Below are positions 7,668 through 15,329 of a stretch of 43,208 nucleotides of DNA, piece after piece (positions within the stretch are counted from its first letter, which is position 1; every line of letters begins with the position of its first letter). The notes beneath the pieces are model-generated. The model saw only the letters and a list, made by a program, of their open reading frames with translations. It was not told where the DNA came from and searched no databases. The position numbers were made by a program, and so were the translations under genes. Source of the stretch: Archaeoglobaceae archaeon (GTDB taxonomy: Archaea > Halobacteriota > Archaeoglobi > Archaeoglobales > Archaeoglobaceae); the NCBI GenBank assembly GCA_026986375.1, contig JALSOQ010000012.1:1-43208 (forward strand). Reading direction: 5' to 3'.

Positions 7668-8492
7668 GTGGCGAAATGCGACGTGTGTGGTAAGGAGGAG
7701 TATCTGCCTTACAAGTGTAAATACTGCGGAGGAACTTTCTGCGTTGAGCACAGGTTGCCAGAGAAGCACAACTGCCCCGGGATAAGGAAGGACGAGGACT
7801 GGAACGTTCCAGTTAAGGTCAAAAGGGAAAGGCCCGTAGAGGTTACGGTTCCGGTAAGGAGGACCGTTAGGAAGGTCGGAGCTTACGGATGGAACAACCT
7901 GATAATAGCGATATGCACCGTCATCTTATTCCTAAAACTCCTTTTCGGAAGCGTAATAGATTACTACTTGGCTTTGACTCCCGCATTGCTTCCGAAAATG
8001 CCTTGGCAGATCGTAACGGCCATATTCGATCACGCCGGATTCTGGCACTACTTCGTAAACATGTTCGTCCTCTTCTTCTTCGGAGCTGAGTTGGAGAGGA
8101 GGGTAGGCAACGACTACTTGAAGGTGTTCTTCACATCGGGAATAGCCGGAAACCTCGCCTACATCGCTTACGCCCTACTGGAAGCTTATGCACTTAAGTC
8201 TCCTGTCGCACTCGAAATTCCAGCTTTAGGCGCATCTGCCGCTATATTCGGGGTGATGGGCGCTCTGGCCATGATAGCTCCATACATAAACGTCGTGATA
8301 TTTCCGATACCCATCCCGATAAACATAAGGTGGGCGATACTCCTGTTCGCCCTCTACGACATAATATTCCTGCCGTTCACTATGCAGACGGGCGTAGCAC
8401 ACATTTCGCATCTTGCGGGACTTTTGGTAGGACTTTACATGGGCAAGATGCTGAGGATGAAGAGGAGATCGGAATGGTATTTAGGCCTGTAG
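7668..8492 (+). CDS. Rhomboid-family intramembrane protease with N-terminal AN1-type zinc finger
   Basis: This 274-residue protein (GTG start) begins with a textbook AN1 zinc finger: C4, C7, C17, C20, C25, H28, H34, C36. A charged linker (about 38-68) leads to a rhomboid domain with six or so helices. Rhomboid hallmarks are FWHYFVNMF (H127, N131), the serine in LGASAAIFG (S190) and the histidine in AHISHLAGLLVG (H248). It should cleave membrane proteins within the bilayer, with the finger in the cytoplasm. The TATA-like aaataaatattt about 25 bases upstream supports a leaderless GTG start at 7668; in-frame codons before it are an unlikely extension. First gene of the operon with RaSEA, DUF89 and the cysteine-rich protein. 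Confidence 0.85.
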   Translation: MAKCDVCGKEEYLPYKCKYCGGTFCVEHRLPEKHNCPGIRKDEDWNVPVKVKRERPVEVTVPVRRTVRKVGAYGWNNLIIAICTVILFLKLLFGSVIDYYLALTPALLPKMPWQIVTAIFDHAGFWHYFVNMFVLFFFGAELERRVGNDYLKVFFTSGIAGNLAYIAYALLEAYALKSPVALEIPALGASAAIFGVMGALAMIAPYINVVIFPIPIPINIRWAILLFALYDIIFLPFTMQTGVAHISHLAGLLVGLYMGKMLRMKRRSEWYLGL

Positions 8493-9418
8493 CTGTGTGG
8501 AGGGAAAAGGAAAGGCTCGACGGAGAGATAGTGGATTGCCTGACGGTAATCCTGCGCTCTAAGGGATGTCGGTGGAAGAGGTGTCTGATGTGCGGATACA
8601 AGAAGGACACTTCTGAGGATGTGACGTTCGAAGACCTCAAGAGGCAGTTCGAGTTCTCCCTGAAGAAGTTGGGCGACGCCAGAGTTGTCAAGATATTCAC
8701 ATCTGGAAGCTTTTTGGATTCGAACGAGATACCCCCGGAATTCAGGAGGTTCGTTTACGAAAAACTGATGGGAAGAATAGATAAGCTAATAGTCGAGAGT
8801 AGGCCTGAGTTCGTTAGCGACGAGACTGCGAAGGAGTTGTCGGAGCAGGATTTCATCGTGGAGGTCGGAATAGGGCTCGAAACTGCAGACGACTTCGTGA
8901 GGGAGGTTTGCATAACCAAGGGATTCAGGTTTGAAGATTTCGTGAGGGCCGCGAAAGTCCTTAAATCTCACGGGATAAGGGTTAAGGCATACCTCCTCCT
9001 CAAGCCTCCTTTTCTCTCGGAGGGGGAGGCGATAAGGGACGTTCTGAATTCCATTAAAGCCGTAAGGGGTTTGGCGGATGTCGTATCGATAAATCCCACG
9101 AACGTTCAGTCGGGAACGTATCTGGAAAGGCTCTGGTTGAGAGGCCTTTACAGACCGCCGTGGCTTTGGAGTGCGGTGGAGGTTCTGAAAAAAGCGAAGA
9201 TGGAGGCTATATGCGATCCCGTCGCTTACGGGAAAAGCAGAGGGCCTCACAACTGCGGAAGGTGCGATAGGGAGGTGGCCAAGGCGATAAAGGAGTTCTC
9301 CTTAACCCAAGATGAATCATCTTTCGAAGGTCTGAACTGCAGATGCATGAAGATTTGGGAGAGGGTCGTTGAGTTGGAGGATTATTCGAGGATTCCGTTA
9401 GCTTTAATACACGTTTGA
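8474..9418 (+). CDS. raSEA: Archaeosine biosynthesis radical SAM enzyme RaSEA
   Basis: This 314-residue radical SAM protein carries the unusual cluster motif C-x4-C-x2-C in GCRWKRCLMCGY (C32, C37, C40), typical of TIGR01210, now known as RaSEA. RaSEA works with ArcS to turn preQ0-lysine at tRNA position 15 into archaeosine, the positively charged base that stabilises archaeal tRNA. More cysteines cluster near the C-terminus (HNCGRCDRE and LNCRCMK). The start is the ATG at 8474, which follows gaggagatcgga and overlaps the rhomboid gene end by 19 bases. The other two archaeosine genes of the window (tgtA and arcS) lie 14 kb further on, on the same strand. Confidence 0.88.
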   Translation: MVFRPVAVWREKERLDGEIVDCLTVILRSKGCRWKRCLMCGYKKDTSEDVTFEDLKRQFEFSLKKLGDARVVKIFTSGSFLDSNEIPPEFRRFVYEKLMGRIDKLIVESRPEFVSDETAKELSEQDFIVEVGIGLETADDFVREVCITKGFRFEDFVRAAKVLKSHGIRVKAYLLLKPPFLSEGEAIRDVLNSIKAVRGLADVVSINPTNVQSGTYLERLWLRGLYRPPWLWSAVEVLKKAKMEAICDPVAYGKSRGPHNCGRCDREVAKAIKEFSLTQDESSFEGLNCRCMKIWERVVELEDYSRIPLALIHV

Positions 9419-9431
9419 TCGAGGCTCTGGC

Positions 9432-10295
9432 ATGAAAATACATCCGAAATGTCCTTCCTGCCTTCTCAACAGAGCTTACATGGAATGCAGAATGGTAACG
9501 GAAGATAGGGAAAGGATATTTAAGGCTGTAGAAGAGGCTCTCAGGATTTTGGCTGAGAGGTATCCGAAGAAGGAAGTAAACGCCCACATAGCCACGCACA
9601 TGCACAGAAGGGTTTACGAAATTTTGGGAGTTGAGGATCCCTACAAGGAGTTCAAGGAGAGGGCAAACGAAATAGCGATGAAATTCTTGCCTAAGGTGAA
9701 GGAGTTCGTGGAAAGGCGTGAGGACAGATTTAAAGCTTCGGCGATAGCTTCGATAATAGCCAACACGTTCGATTACGGGGTCATGGGGCATAGAGTTGCG
9801 GAGGACGACTTCATGGAATACTTCAACTCTCAGTTCTCTAAAGGGTTGGTTATAGATCACCTTGAGGAGATAGGGAGGCTTTGTGGTGGGAAGGTAGTCT
9901 ATCTGACGGACAACTGCGGGGAGATAGTGATAGACACCCTCTTCATGAAGGAGATAAAGAAGACGTGCGAGAGGCTTACCGTAGTTGTTAGGGGTAGGCC
10001 GATACTCAACGATGCTACCTTGGATGATGCCGTTAAGGCGGGGGTGGACAGGATAGCGGACGAGATACTGACAAACGGGAAGGGGGCGATAGGCATAATG
10101 GAGGAAGAACTGCCGGAGGAAACCCTCGAAAGACTCGAAAGTGCAGACGTCATAATAGCAAAGGGGATGGCGAACTACGAAAGCCTTTCCGAATCCCGTT
10201 TCAAACCGATAGCCTTCCTCCTAACCGCCAAGTGCGAGCCCGTGGCCGAAGATATAGGCGTAAAAGTGGGAGATATGGTGGCGATGCTGAGGTGA
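9432..10295 (+). CDS. DUF89 family (damage-control phosphatase-like) protein
   Basis: This 287-residue protein belongs to the DUF89/ARMT1 family of metal-dependent phosphatases that hydrolyse damaged or surplus sugar and cofactor phosphates. The N-terminal pair KCPSC (C7, C10) marks the archaeal/bacterial subgroup. The metal site is in YLTDNCGEIV (D160, N161, E164), followed by VVRGRPILNDAT and a C-terminal KGMANYESL loop. The length is normal for the stand-alone subgroup. It follows RaSEA by 13 bases in the same operon, with gaggc as a weak ribosome site. The physiological substrate is unknown, and co-transcription with an archaeosine gene does not settle it. Confidence 0.85.
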   Translation: MKIHPKCPSCLLNRAYMECRMVTEDRERIFKAVEEALRILAERYPKKEVNAHIATHMHRRVYEILGVEDPYKEFKERANEIAMKFLPKVKEFVERREDRFKASAIASIIANTFDYGVMGHRVAEDDFMEYFNSQFSKGLVIDHLEEIGRLCGGKVVYLTDNCGEIVIDTLFMKEIKKTCERLTVVVRGRPILNDATLDDAVKAGVDRIADEILTNGKGAIGIMEEELPEETLERLESADVIIAKGMANYESLSESRFKPIAFLLTAKCEPVAEDIGVKVGDMVAMLR

Positions 10296-10301
10296 TATTG
10301 A

Positions 10302-10889
10302 ATGAACGAGATGCGAGAGAGAACGCTTATAGATCTCTTCAAGGCTTTGGACGGGATATACGGAGCAAACTACGAGTGCAAGCACTATCCATGCCACTTC
10401 TCAGGGCAGGACTGCACGTTCTGCTACTGTCCCTTCTACCCGTGCCTACTCTACGACTTGGGAGGGGAGATAGTTCTCTCCTCTCAAGGAGAATACGTCT
10501 GGAGTTGCAAGGGTTGCACGTGGATTCACGAGAAGGAGAACGTCGAAAACGTGATATTCGTTTTGGGGAGGTATCCCAAGCAGAGACTCGTTGAGGAGGA
10601 CTGGTGGTTCTTCAACAGAATTCTGCAGGAATTGTTTTACGGGGAAGTTTACGGGGAGGAGCTCGAAAACGGATACAACCTAATGCCGGCAGTTCTTAGA
10701 AACAAGGAGTGCGAGGAAATGGACAGGGTGGAGTTTCTGGCCGTCAGGATTTACGACTTCGAGATTCTCGAAGTTAGGAGAATCTCTTCGCTCGAAGAGA
10801 TGGACGGAGAAGTTGCGATTCCTCTCAAGGAGGGCAGGGAGATATACGGGATAGATCGGAACGGTAGGAAAGTTATGTGCAAGCTATAA
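10302..10889 (+). CDS. Cysteine-rich small domain protein
   Basis: This 195-residue protein opens with a dense metal-binding region: C26, C31, H32, C38, C41, C43, C48, then C69, C72 and H76. It resembles the cysteine-rich small domain PF04071, known mostly from cobalamin-related and archaeal proteins. The remaining 110 residues are hydrophilic, start with a helix rich in tryptophan and acidic residues (EEDWWFFNRILQELFYGE), and match nothing I recognise. The ribosome site gaggtgat lies just before the ATG, six bases after the DUF89 stop. It is the last gene of the operon and overlaps the next, convergent gene by six bases. The metal and role are unknown. Confidence 0.65.
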   Translation: MNEMRERTLIDLFKALDGIYGANYECKHYPCHFSGQDCTFCYCPFYPCLLYDLGGEIVLSSQGEYVWSCKGCTWIHEKENVENVIFVLGRYPKQRLVEEDWWFFNRILQELFYGEVYGEELENGYNLMPAVLRNKECEEMDRVEFLAVRIYDFEILEVRRISSLEEMDGEVAIPLKEGREIYGIDRNGRKVMCKL

Positions 10890-11579
10890 TTTCGAAAGCC
10901 TACCGTCGGGCAGTATCTTGAACCTCTCGAATCCCGGTTTTATCTCCCTCGTAACGCTTTCCTCGACGCCTATTATGTATATGTCCTGACCGAAGTCCAA
11001 GGGCTCTTCCTCCTTAACTATTCTGATCACGACGTCGAAAAACTTGTCTATAGTTCTCGATGTGCTGTAGTCGTGCAGACCGTATGGACTTATGGAGATG
11101 AGAGTTATCCTTTCGGGGAGTAGATCGAATATCCTGATTATCTTTCTGAATATCCACCTACCGTAGATCGCAAACATTAAGTGAAAGCCGAATACGAAGA
11201 CTATGTCTTCTTCCCTCAGCTTACAGGCGGATATTTCGAGCCTCTCAAATTCTTTGCTTATCGTATCTTCGGGAATGAATTCGTATATCCTTCCGAAAGG
11301 AACGCTGTCTTTCCTGCCGACCTTTACGAAATAAGCTTTGTCGAGGATTTTCGCTATATTCGGGGAGTGCTTTGATATGAAGTCATAGTGTTCCCTCAGC
11401 TTTCTGCACATCGAATCGGAGTAAACGGCTATTATAAGCCTCTTATTTTTGAATTCCGGCAGTATGTGATGGAATGCCAGACTTATCGCCGGATGGGTTT
11501 GATCGTAAACTATCCTTACCCTCCTTCCTTCGAACTTCGGGATGAATTCAAGCACCATTAATTGAAATAAAATTTCCAA
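10884..11579 (-). CDS. Hypothetical protein, possible degenerate KaiC/RecA-like fold
   Basis: This 231-residue soluble protein has no recognised family. Its layout hints at a RecA/KaiC-like ATPase that has lost its P-loop: an alternating strand-helix core (VRIVYDQTHPAISLAFHHIL, then RLIIAVYSDSMCRKLREHY), a hydrophobic strand EDIVFVFGF, and an ending FERFKILPDGRLSKL. RAD55/KaiC-like proteins often close with a similar F-x-I-x-x-D-G strand. No GxxxxGKT motif is present, so ATP hydrolysis is unlikely. A second ATG seven codons in (11558) fits the TATA-like tttatct spacing better and may be the true start. It is divergent from rtcA. Confidence 0.6.
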   Translation of the reverse strand: MEILFQLMVLEFIPKFEGRRVRIVYDQTHPAISLAFHHILPEFKNKRLIIAVYSDSMCRKLREHYDFISKHSPNIAKILDKAYFVKVGRKDSVPFGRIYEFIPEDTISKEFERLEISACKLREEDIVFVFGFHLMFAIYGRWIFRKIIRIFDLLPERITLISISPYGLHDYSTSRTIDKFFDVVIRIVKEEEPLDFGQDIYIIGVEESVTREIKPGFERFKILPDGRLSKL

Positions 11580-11633
11580 TAGATAAAGGTTTGGATGAAA
11601 AGATCTAAGAACTCATCACCTCAAGAAATTCGG

Positions 11634-12638
11634 ATGATAAGGATCGACGGAAGCTATGGAGAGGGAGGGGGGCAGATTCTCAGAACTTCGGTAACTCTAT
11701 CGTGCGTGACGGGGAAGGAGGTCGAGGTTTTCAACATAAGGGCAAACAGGCCCAAGCCGGGTCTGGCGATGCAACACTTGAAGGGAATTGAGGCGGCAAA
11801 GCTGATAAGCGAGGCCGAGGTGGAAGGATTGAAGCTCGGTTCTACGAGGATAGTTTTCAAACCCAAGAGCCTTAAGGGTGGAAAATTCAGGATAGACATC
11901 GGAACAGCCGGGAGCGTCACGCTCATACTTCAAACGATCCTCCTACCTCTATTAGCTTCGGAAAAGGAGAGCGTCGTCGAGATCAGAGGGGGAACCGATG
12001 TCAAGTGGTCTCCCCCCGTGGATTACGTGAAAAACGTCACGTTTAAGGCTTTGAAGGAGCTCGGAGCGGAAGTCGAACTGGAGCTCGTTTCGAGGGGTTA
12101 CTACCCGAAGGGAGGCGGTGTGGTTAGGGTTTACGTCACCCCGTCGAAGCTTGAGGGGAAGGTGTTCGAAAGGGAGGATTGCGACGTCGTTATGGGAATA
12201 AGCCACTGCCAGAACCTGCCGAAGAACGTTGCGGAGAGGCAGGCGAAGTCGGCGAAGAAGATCCTTGAACTTGAAGGGTTTAAGGCGGAGATAGAAGTTG
12301 AGGTGAGGAAGGGAATTTCGACGGGAAGCGGGATAACGCTGTGGTGCGGATACAAGGGAGGGAGCTCTTTAGGAGAGAAGGGGAAGAGGGCGGAGAAAGT
12401 AGGGGAGGAGTGCGCCCAAGAAATTCTGAAGGAGTTGAAGTGTGATGCCGCTTTCGACAGACATCTTGCAGATCAGATCATGCCCTTCTCAGCCGTCGCG
12501 AGCGGAGAAACGTTTTACACGACTTCCGAAGTTACCCTTCATCAGAAGAGCAACGCATACGTCATAAACAAGTTTTTGGGGGATGTCGTAAGCTTTGAAG
12601 GGAACGGAGTCAGGATTAGGGGGGTGGGATTGCTGTAA
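11634..12638 (+). CDS. rtcA: RNA 3'-terminal phosphate cyclase
   Basis: Converts a 3'-phosphate end of RNA into a 2',3'-cyclic phosphate using ATP through an enzyme-AMP intermediate. The 334-residue reading begins MIRIDGSYGEGGGQILR, the standard RtcA N-terminus. It contains NIRANRPKPGLAMQHL, a glycine-rich stretch YYPKGGGVV, and the AMP-accepting histidine in FDRHLADQ (about H277). The frame is open for 13 more codons upstream, but those are not conserved-looking. The cyclic ends it makes can be substrates for RtcB ligase, which is not in this window; ThpR, a cyclic phosphodiesterase, is encoded 16 kb away. Confidence 0.95.
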   Translation: MIRIDGSYGEGGGQILRTSVTLSCVTGKEVEVFNIRANRPKPGLAMQHLKGIEAAKLISEAEVEGLKLGSTRIVFKPKSLKGGKFRIDIGTAGSVTLILQTILLPLLASEKESVVEIRGGTDVKWSPPVDYVKNVTFKALKELGAEVELELVSRGYYPKGGGVVRVYVTPSKLEGKVFEREDCDVVMGISHCQNLPKNVAERQAKSAKKILELEGFKAEIEVEVRKGISTGSGITLWCGYKGGSSLGEKGKRAEKVGEECAQEILKELKCDAAFDRHLADQIMPFSAVASGETFYTTSEVTLHQKSNAYVINKFLGDVVSFEGNGVRIRGVGLL

Positions 12639-12655
12639 TCGAACACGTGTTCGAT
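12638..12655. promoter_or_regulatory. 18-bp perfect palindrome before the nicotinamidase promoter
   Basis: ATCGAACACGTGTTCGAT is identical to its reverse complement. It starts on the last base of the rtcA stop codon and ends just before the TATA-like ttatatatgc (12658-12667) that serves the nicotinamidase gene. With no loop, it looks like a dimer-binding operator more than a terminator hairpin. No regulator gene is adjacent. Confidence 0.5.
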
Positions 12656-12687
12656 GATTATATATGCAGAGACGTCCGAATATTACC

Positions 12688-13227
12688 ATGGACGCGTTGG
12701 TAGTTGTGGACATGCAGAAGGACTTCTGCTACGAGGACGGAGCACTTTTCGTCGGAAAGCACGTGAGGGATATATTCGAGCCCTTGAGGAAGGCGATAGA
12801 GTGGGCGAGGGGAAAGGGGATTCCCGTAATATTTACGCAGGACTGGCACCTCGAAAACGATTCGGAATTCGATATGTGGCCGAAGCACTGCGTTGCGGGA
12901 AGTGAAGGAGCCGAAATTATAGAAGAGCTCGATCCCAAGCCGGAGGATTACTACGTAAGGAAGAGGAGGTATTCCGCCTTCTTAGCGACTGACATGGATC
13001 TCCTGCTGAAGGAACTCGGAGTTGAGAGGCTTATAGTGGGCGGGATAGTTACGAACATCTGCGTTCTTCACACCGTAGTGGACGCATTGATGAGGGGATA
13101 CGATGTAGTGGTGCTTAAGGACTGCACCACGGCTTTGGACGACTACGGTTACGAATACGGTTTGAAGCACATGGAAACGCTTGGAGCTAAGGTCGTCCTA
13201 TCCGAGGAACTTTTGAGCGAAGGGTGA
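12688..13227 (+). CDS. pncA: Nicotinamidase (isochorismatase family)
   Basis: Hydrolyses nicotinamide to nicotinate in NAD salvage. The 179-residue reading begins MDALVVVDMQKDF, with catalytic D8, lysine in RKRRYSAF (K92) and the nucleophilic cysteine in VTNICVLHT (C125). The metal site is in FTQDWH (D52, H54) and PKHC (H67). The presence of the metal ligands favours nicotinamidase over isochorismatase. The frame opens at 12664, but a TATA box (12659-12665) lies about 25 bases before the ATG at 12688, so a leaderless start there is preferred. An 18-base palindrome sits directly upstream of the TATA box. The gene end overlaps a convergent small membrane protein gene by 41 bases. Confidence 0.9.
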   Translation: MDALVVVDMQKDFCYEDGALFVGKHVRDIFEPLRKAIEWARGKGIPVIFTQDWHLENDSEFDMWPKHCVAGSEGAEIIEELDPKPEDYYVRKRRYSAFLATDMDLLLKELGVERLIVGGIVTNICVLHTVVDALMRGYDVVVLKDCTTALDDYGYEYGLKHMETLGAKVVLSEELLSEG

Positions 13228-13384
13228 TCGGAATGGCCAAAGCGAGTCCGACCAAAATCGAAAGGACTACGTTCTTCAGAACCAAGTAGCTCGCTATCGC
13301 CGTTACGGTTAGACTGCTTAGAAATATCGCCGGGGGATACATTCGGGCTATGGCTTCACCTATACATTCTTCTTTTGATCTCAT
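13187..13384 (-). CDS. Small membrane protein (65 aa), unknown
   Basis: This short protein has a hydrophilic N-terminus and two hydrophobic segments (about PPAIFLSSLTVTAIASYLVL and VVLSILVGLALAIPITL) with a basic tail, so a two-helix membrane hairpin is likely. GAGGAGA lies about six bases before its ATG, inside the end of the upstream 106-residue gene, which it overlaps by 29 bases; this supports translation as the second gene of a pair. It overlaps the convergent nicotinamidase gene by 41 bases. No family is recognised. Confidence 0.6.
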   Translation of the reverse strand: MRSKEECIGEAIARMYPPAIFLSSLTVTAIASYLVLKNVVLSILVGLALAIPITLRSKVPRIGRP

Positions 13385-13676
13385 CTATCTTCTCCTCCAT
13401 CTCTCTCATATAAGTCGCGAGCTTGGCTTCGAACCTCTTCTCCAACTCATCCGCGTTGACCGCTATCATCCTCTTCGTGCTTTCGAGCTCTTCTACGGTC
13501 TTCCTCATCCTGAACATCATGCTGAGCAGAAGGGCTCCGAGAGAGAACGTTAGGAGGAAGGCGAAGAACACGACCACGAAATCGACTCCGTTGTGAACGA
13601 GGGAGAGCCATCTGTATGTGAGAATTACGGCCGATAGCATCATCAGAACGCAGAGGATTACCTCCCTCGTTTCCAT
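13356..13676 (-). CDS. Small membrane protein with C-terminal coiled coil (106 aa), unknown
   Basis: Two N-terminal membrane helices (VILCVLMMLSAVILTYRWL and FVVVFFAFLLTFSLGALLLS) are followed by a basic stretch and a long amphipathic helix (about residues 57-104) of charged heptads such as VEELESTKRM and MREMEEKIDEIKRRM. This suggests a membrane-anchored coiled coil facing the cytoplasm. It is the upstream partner of the 65-residue membrane protein. No family or function is recognised, but the organised domain pattern and translational coupling make it a credible gene. Confidence 0.65.
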   Translation of the reverse strand: METREVILCVLMMLSAVILTYRWLSLVHNGVDFVVVFFAFLLTFSLGALLLSMMFRMRKTVEELESTKRMIAVNADELEKRFEAKLATYMREMEEKIDEIKRRMYR

Positions 13677-13697
13677 CGGGTTAGAGTTGAAAGGAAA

Positions 13698-15266
13698 TTA
13701 TATAACCTTGTCGATCTTTACTATCTCACCCATTCCCTTGCTTCTCCCCTCTCTGAATATGAACTTCTGCCCCTCGTAAACGAACTGCGGATGGTATTTG
13801 AATCGAATCCTAACCCTTCCCCTGTCCCCGGCCTTCATGTATTCCCTGTCCATCTCCTCGAACACCACCGCTTCGGATATCGTTTCTATGTGAATCACCG
13901 GCTCGTAGCCTCTCTTTATCCTCGTCGGATGGCTGAAGACGTAAACGTCCGCCTCGAACTCCCAGACCGCGTAAGGCTCCTTCTTCATCAGAACCATTCC
14001 CCTCCTCAACTCGTCGAACCTCACACCCTTCAGAGCTATTCCGACTATGTCTCCCGCTTCCGCCTTGCTGACCCTGTAATAATGCATCTCCATGCTTAGA
14101 ACTCTCACTTTCCTAAAGCTACCGTCCCTGAAAGGCCCGATGAATACTTCGTCACCCTCCTCTATCTCCCCCGACTTTACGCTACCGCTTACGACCGTTC
14201 CTACTCCCGTTATCTTGTATATCCGATCTATATACATCAGGAAGTCGTTGCCCTTCCCTCCTCTCTTTGGAAGTCTGAAGAGGAGCTCTTCGAGCAGATC
14301 GTATCCTTCAAGCGTTATCGAGGACGTCTTAAGAATGGGGACGATCAAACCCCTTCCGATGATCTTGGAAACCTTCTTAACGTCTTCCAAATCCCTTACG
14401 ACGAAGGGGATTCTGCCGACGGATTTAAGCAACTTCGAAATCTGCCCTATTACCTCTTCAACCCTCTCCTCGGAAACCATGTCTATCTTAGTTATCACGA
14501 TTATGACGGGAAGATCCATAGCCAGAAGTATTCCCAGGTGCTCCCTCGTAGTCCTCATAACCCCGTCGTTGGCTGCTACGACCAAAAGCCCGTAGTCTAT
14601 CTTCTGCCCCAAGAGTCCCCTTATCGTCGTTCTTAACCAAGGTTCGTGCCCGACCGTATCGACGAAAGATATAAGTTTGTCCGCGTTTTCAACGACCCAA
14701 GCCCTCTCGCTCTTGCTTAGGGGATTCTTGAGCCTTATGGGCTTTCCGTCCTTGAACCCGAAGACCGCAAAGCTCAAATCCGCACTAAGCCCCCTCTCTA
14801 TCTCGTGCTTTAAAACGTCCAAATAGATTCGAGTCGCTCCATCTCCATCGTCGGGCTTTCCGGTGATCAAACACCCGACGAGCGTCGATTTGCCGTGATC
14901 CACGTGGCCGGCAGTTCCTATCATCACGTGCTCCTTCGCCTTGCTCTTAACTATCTCCACCAGACCCACGTATCCAGAGCCGACCTCGTATCTCTCCACG
15001 GACTTTATTTCGGCCCCTATCTCTTTCGCTATCTCTTTTAAAATCCTCAGAGTCTCCTCGAACCTTTCCCCGCTTATTCCCTTTAACTCTCCAGAGTCGG
15101 AAACGCCTATCACGTATAGGGCCTTACCCCTTCCCATAATGATTCTGTGATTCATCTGACATGCGAGCTCCTGAAATCTGCTTTCCTTAAGGTGGTAGGA
15201 GGTCAGATATTCCTTAAATTCGACGTTCTCCCTCTCACCCTCCTTAACTATGCTGAGTATGTCCAT
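13698..15266 (-). CDS. GTPBP1-like translational GTPase
   Basis: This 522-residue protein is an EF-Tu-like GTPase of the archaeal/eukaryotic GTPBP1 group. Residues 1-110 form an N-terminal domain with no clear motif. The G domain follows with AGHVDHGKST (119-128), FVDTVGHEPW (about 202-210) and VITKID. It continues with beta-barrel domains II and III containing GTVVSGSVKSG and GMVLMKKEPYA. Eukaryotic GTPBP1 relatives act in mRNA turnover and ribosome rescue; the archaeal role is unsettled. A TATA-like gttatatt lies about 28 bases before the ATG, so it is probably leaderless and monocistronic. Confidence 0.88.
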   Translation of the reverse strand: MDILSIVKEGERENVEFKEYLTSYHLKESRFQELACQMNHRIIMGRGKALYVIGVSDSGELKGISGERFEETLRILKEIAKEIGAEIKSVERYEVGSGYVGLVEIVKSKAKEHVMIGTAGHVDHGKSTLVGCLITGKPDDGDGATRIYLDVLKHEIERGLSADLSFAVFGFKDGKPIRLKNPLSKSERAWVVENADKLISFVDTVGHEPWLRTTIRGLLGQKIDYGLLVVAANDGVMRTTREHLGILLAMDLPVIIVITKIDMVSEERVEEVIGQISKLLKSVGRIPFVVRDLEDVKKVSKIIGRGLIVPILKTSSITLEGYDLLEELLFRLPKRGGKGNDFLMYIDRIYKITGVGTVVSGSVKSGEIEEGDEVFIGPFRDGSFRKVRVLSMEMHYYRVSKAEAGDIVGIALKGVRFDELRRGMVLMKKEPYAVWEFEADVYVFSHPTRIKRGYEPVIHIETISEAVVFEEMDREYMKAGDRGRVRIRFKYHPQFVYEGQKFIFREGRSKGMGEIVKIDKVI

Positions 15267-15329
15267 TTATTGTGGAAACGACCGCGACAAATATAACGGT
15301 TACTGCAATGTTATCTCCTTAAAACATTC

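Noticed and set aside
8330-8473. RaSEA extension into the rhomboid gene
   Set aside because: The extra 48 residues are the shadow of the rhomboid frame; a ribosome site precedes ATG 8474.
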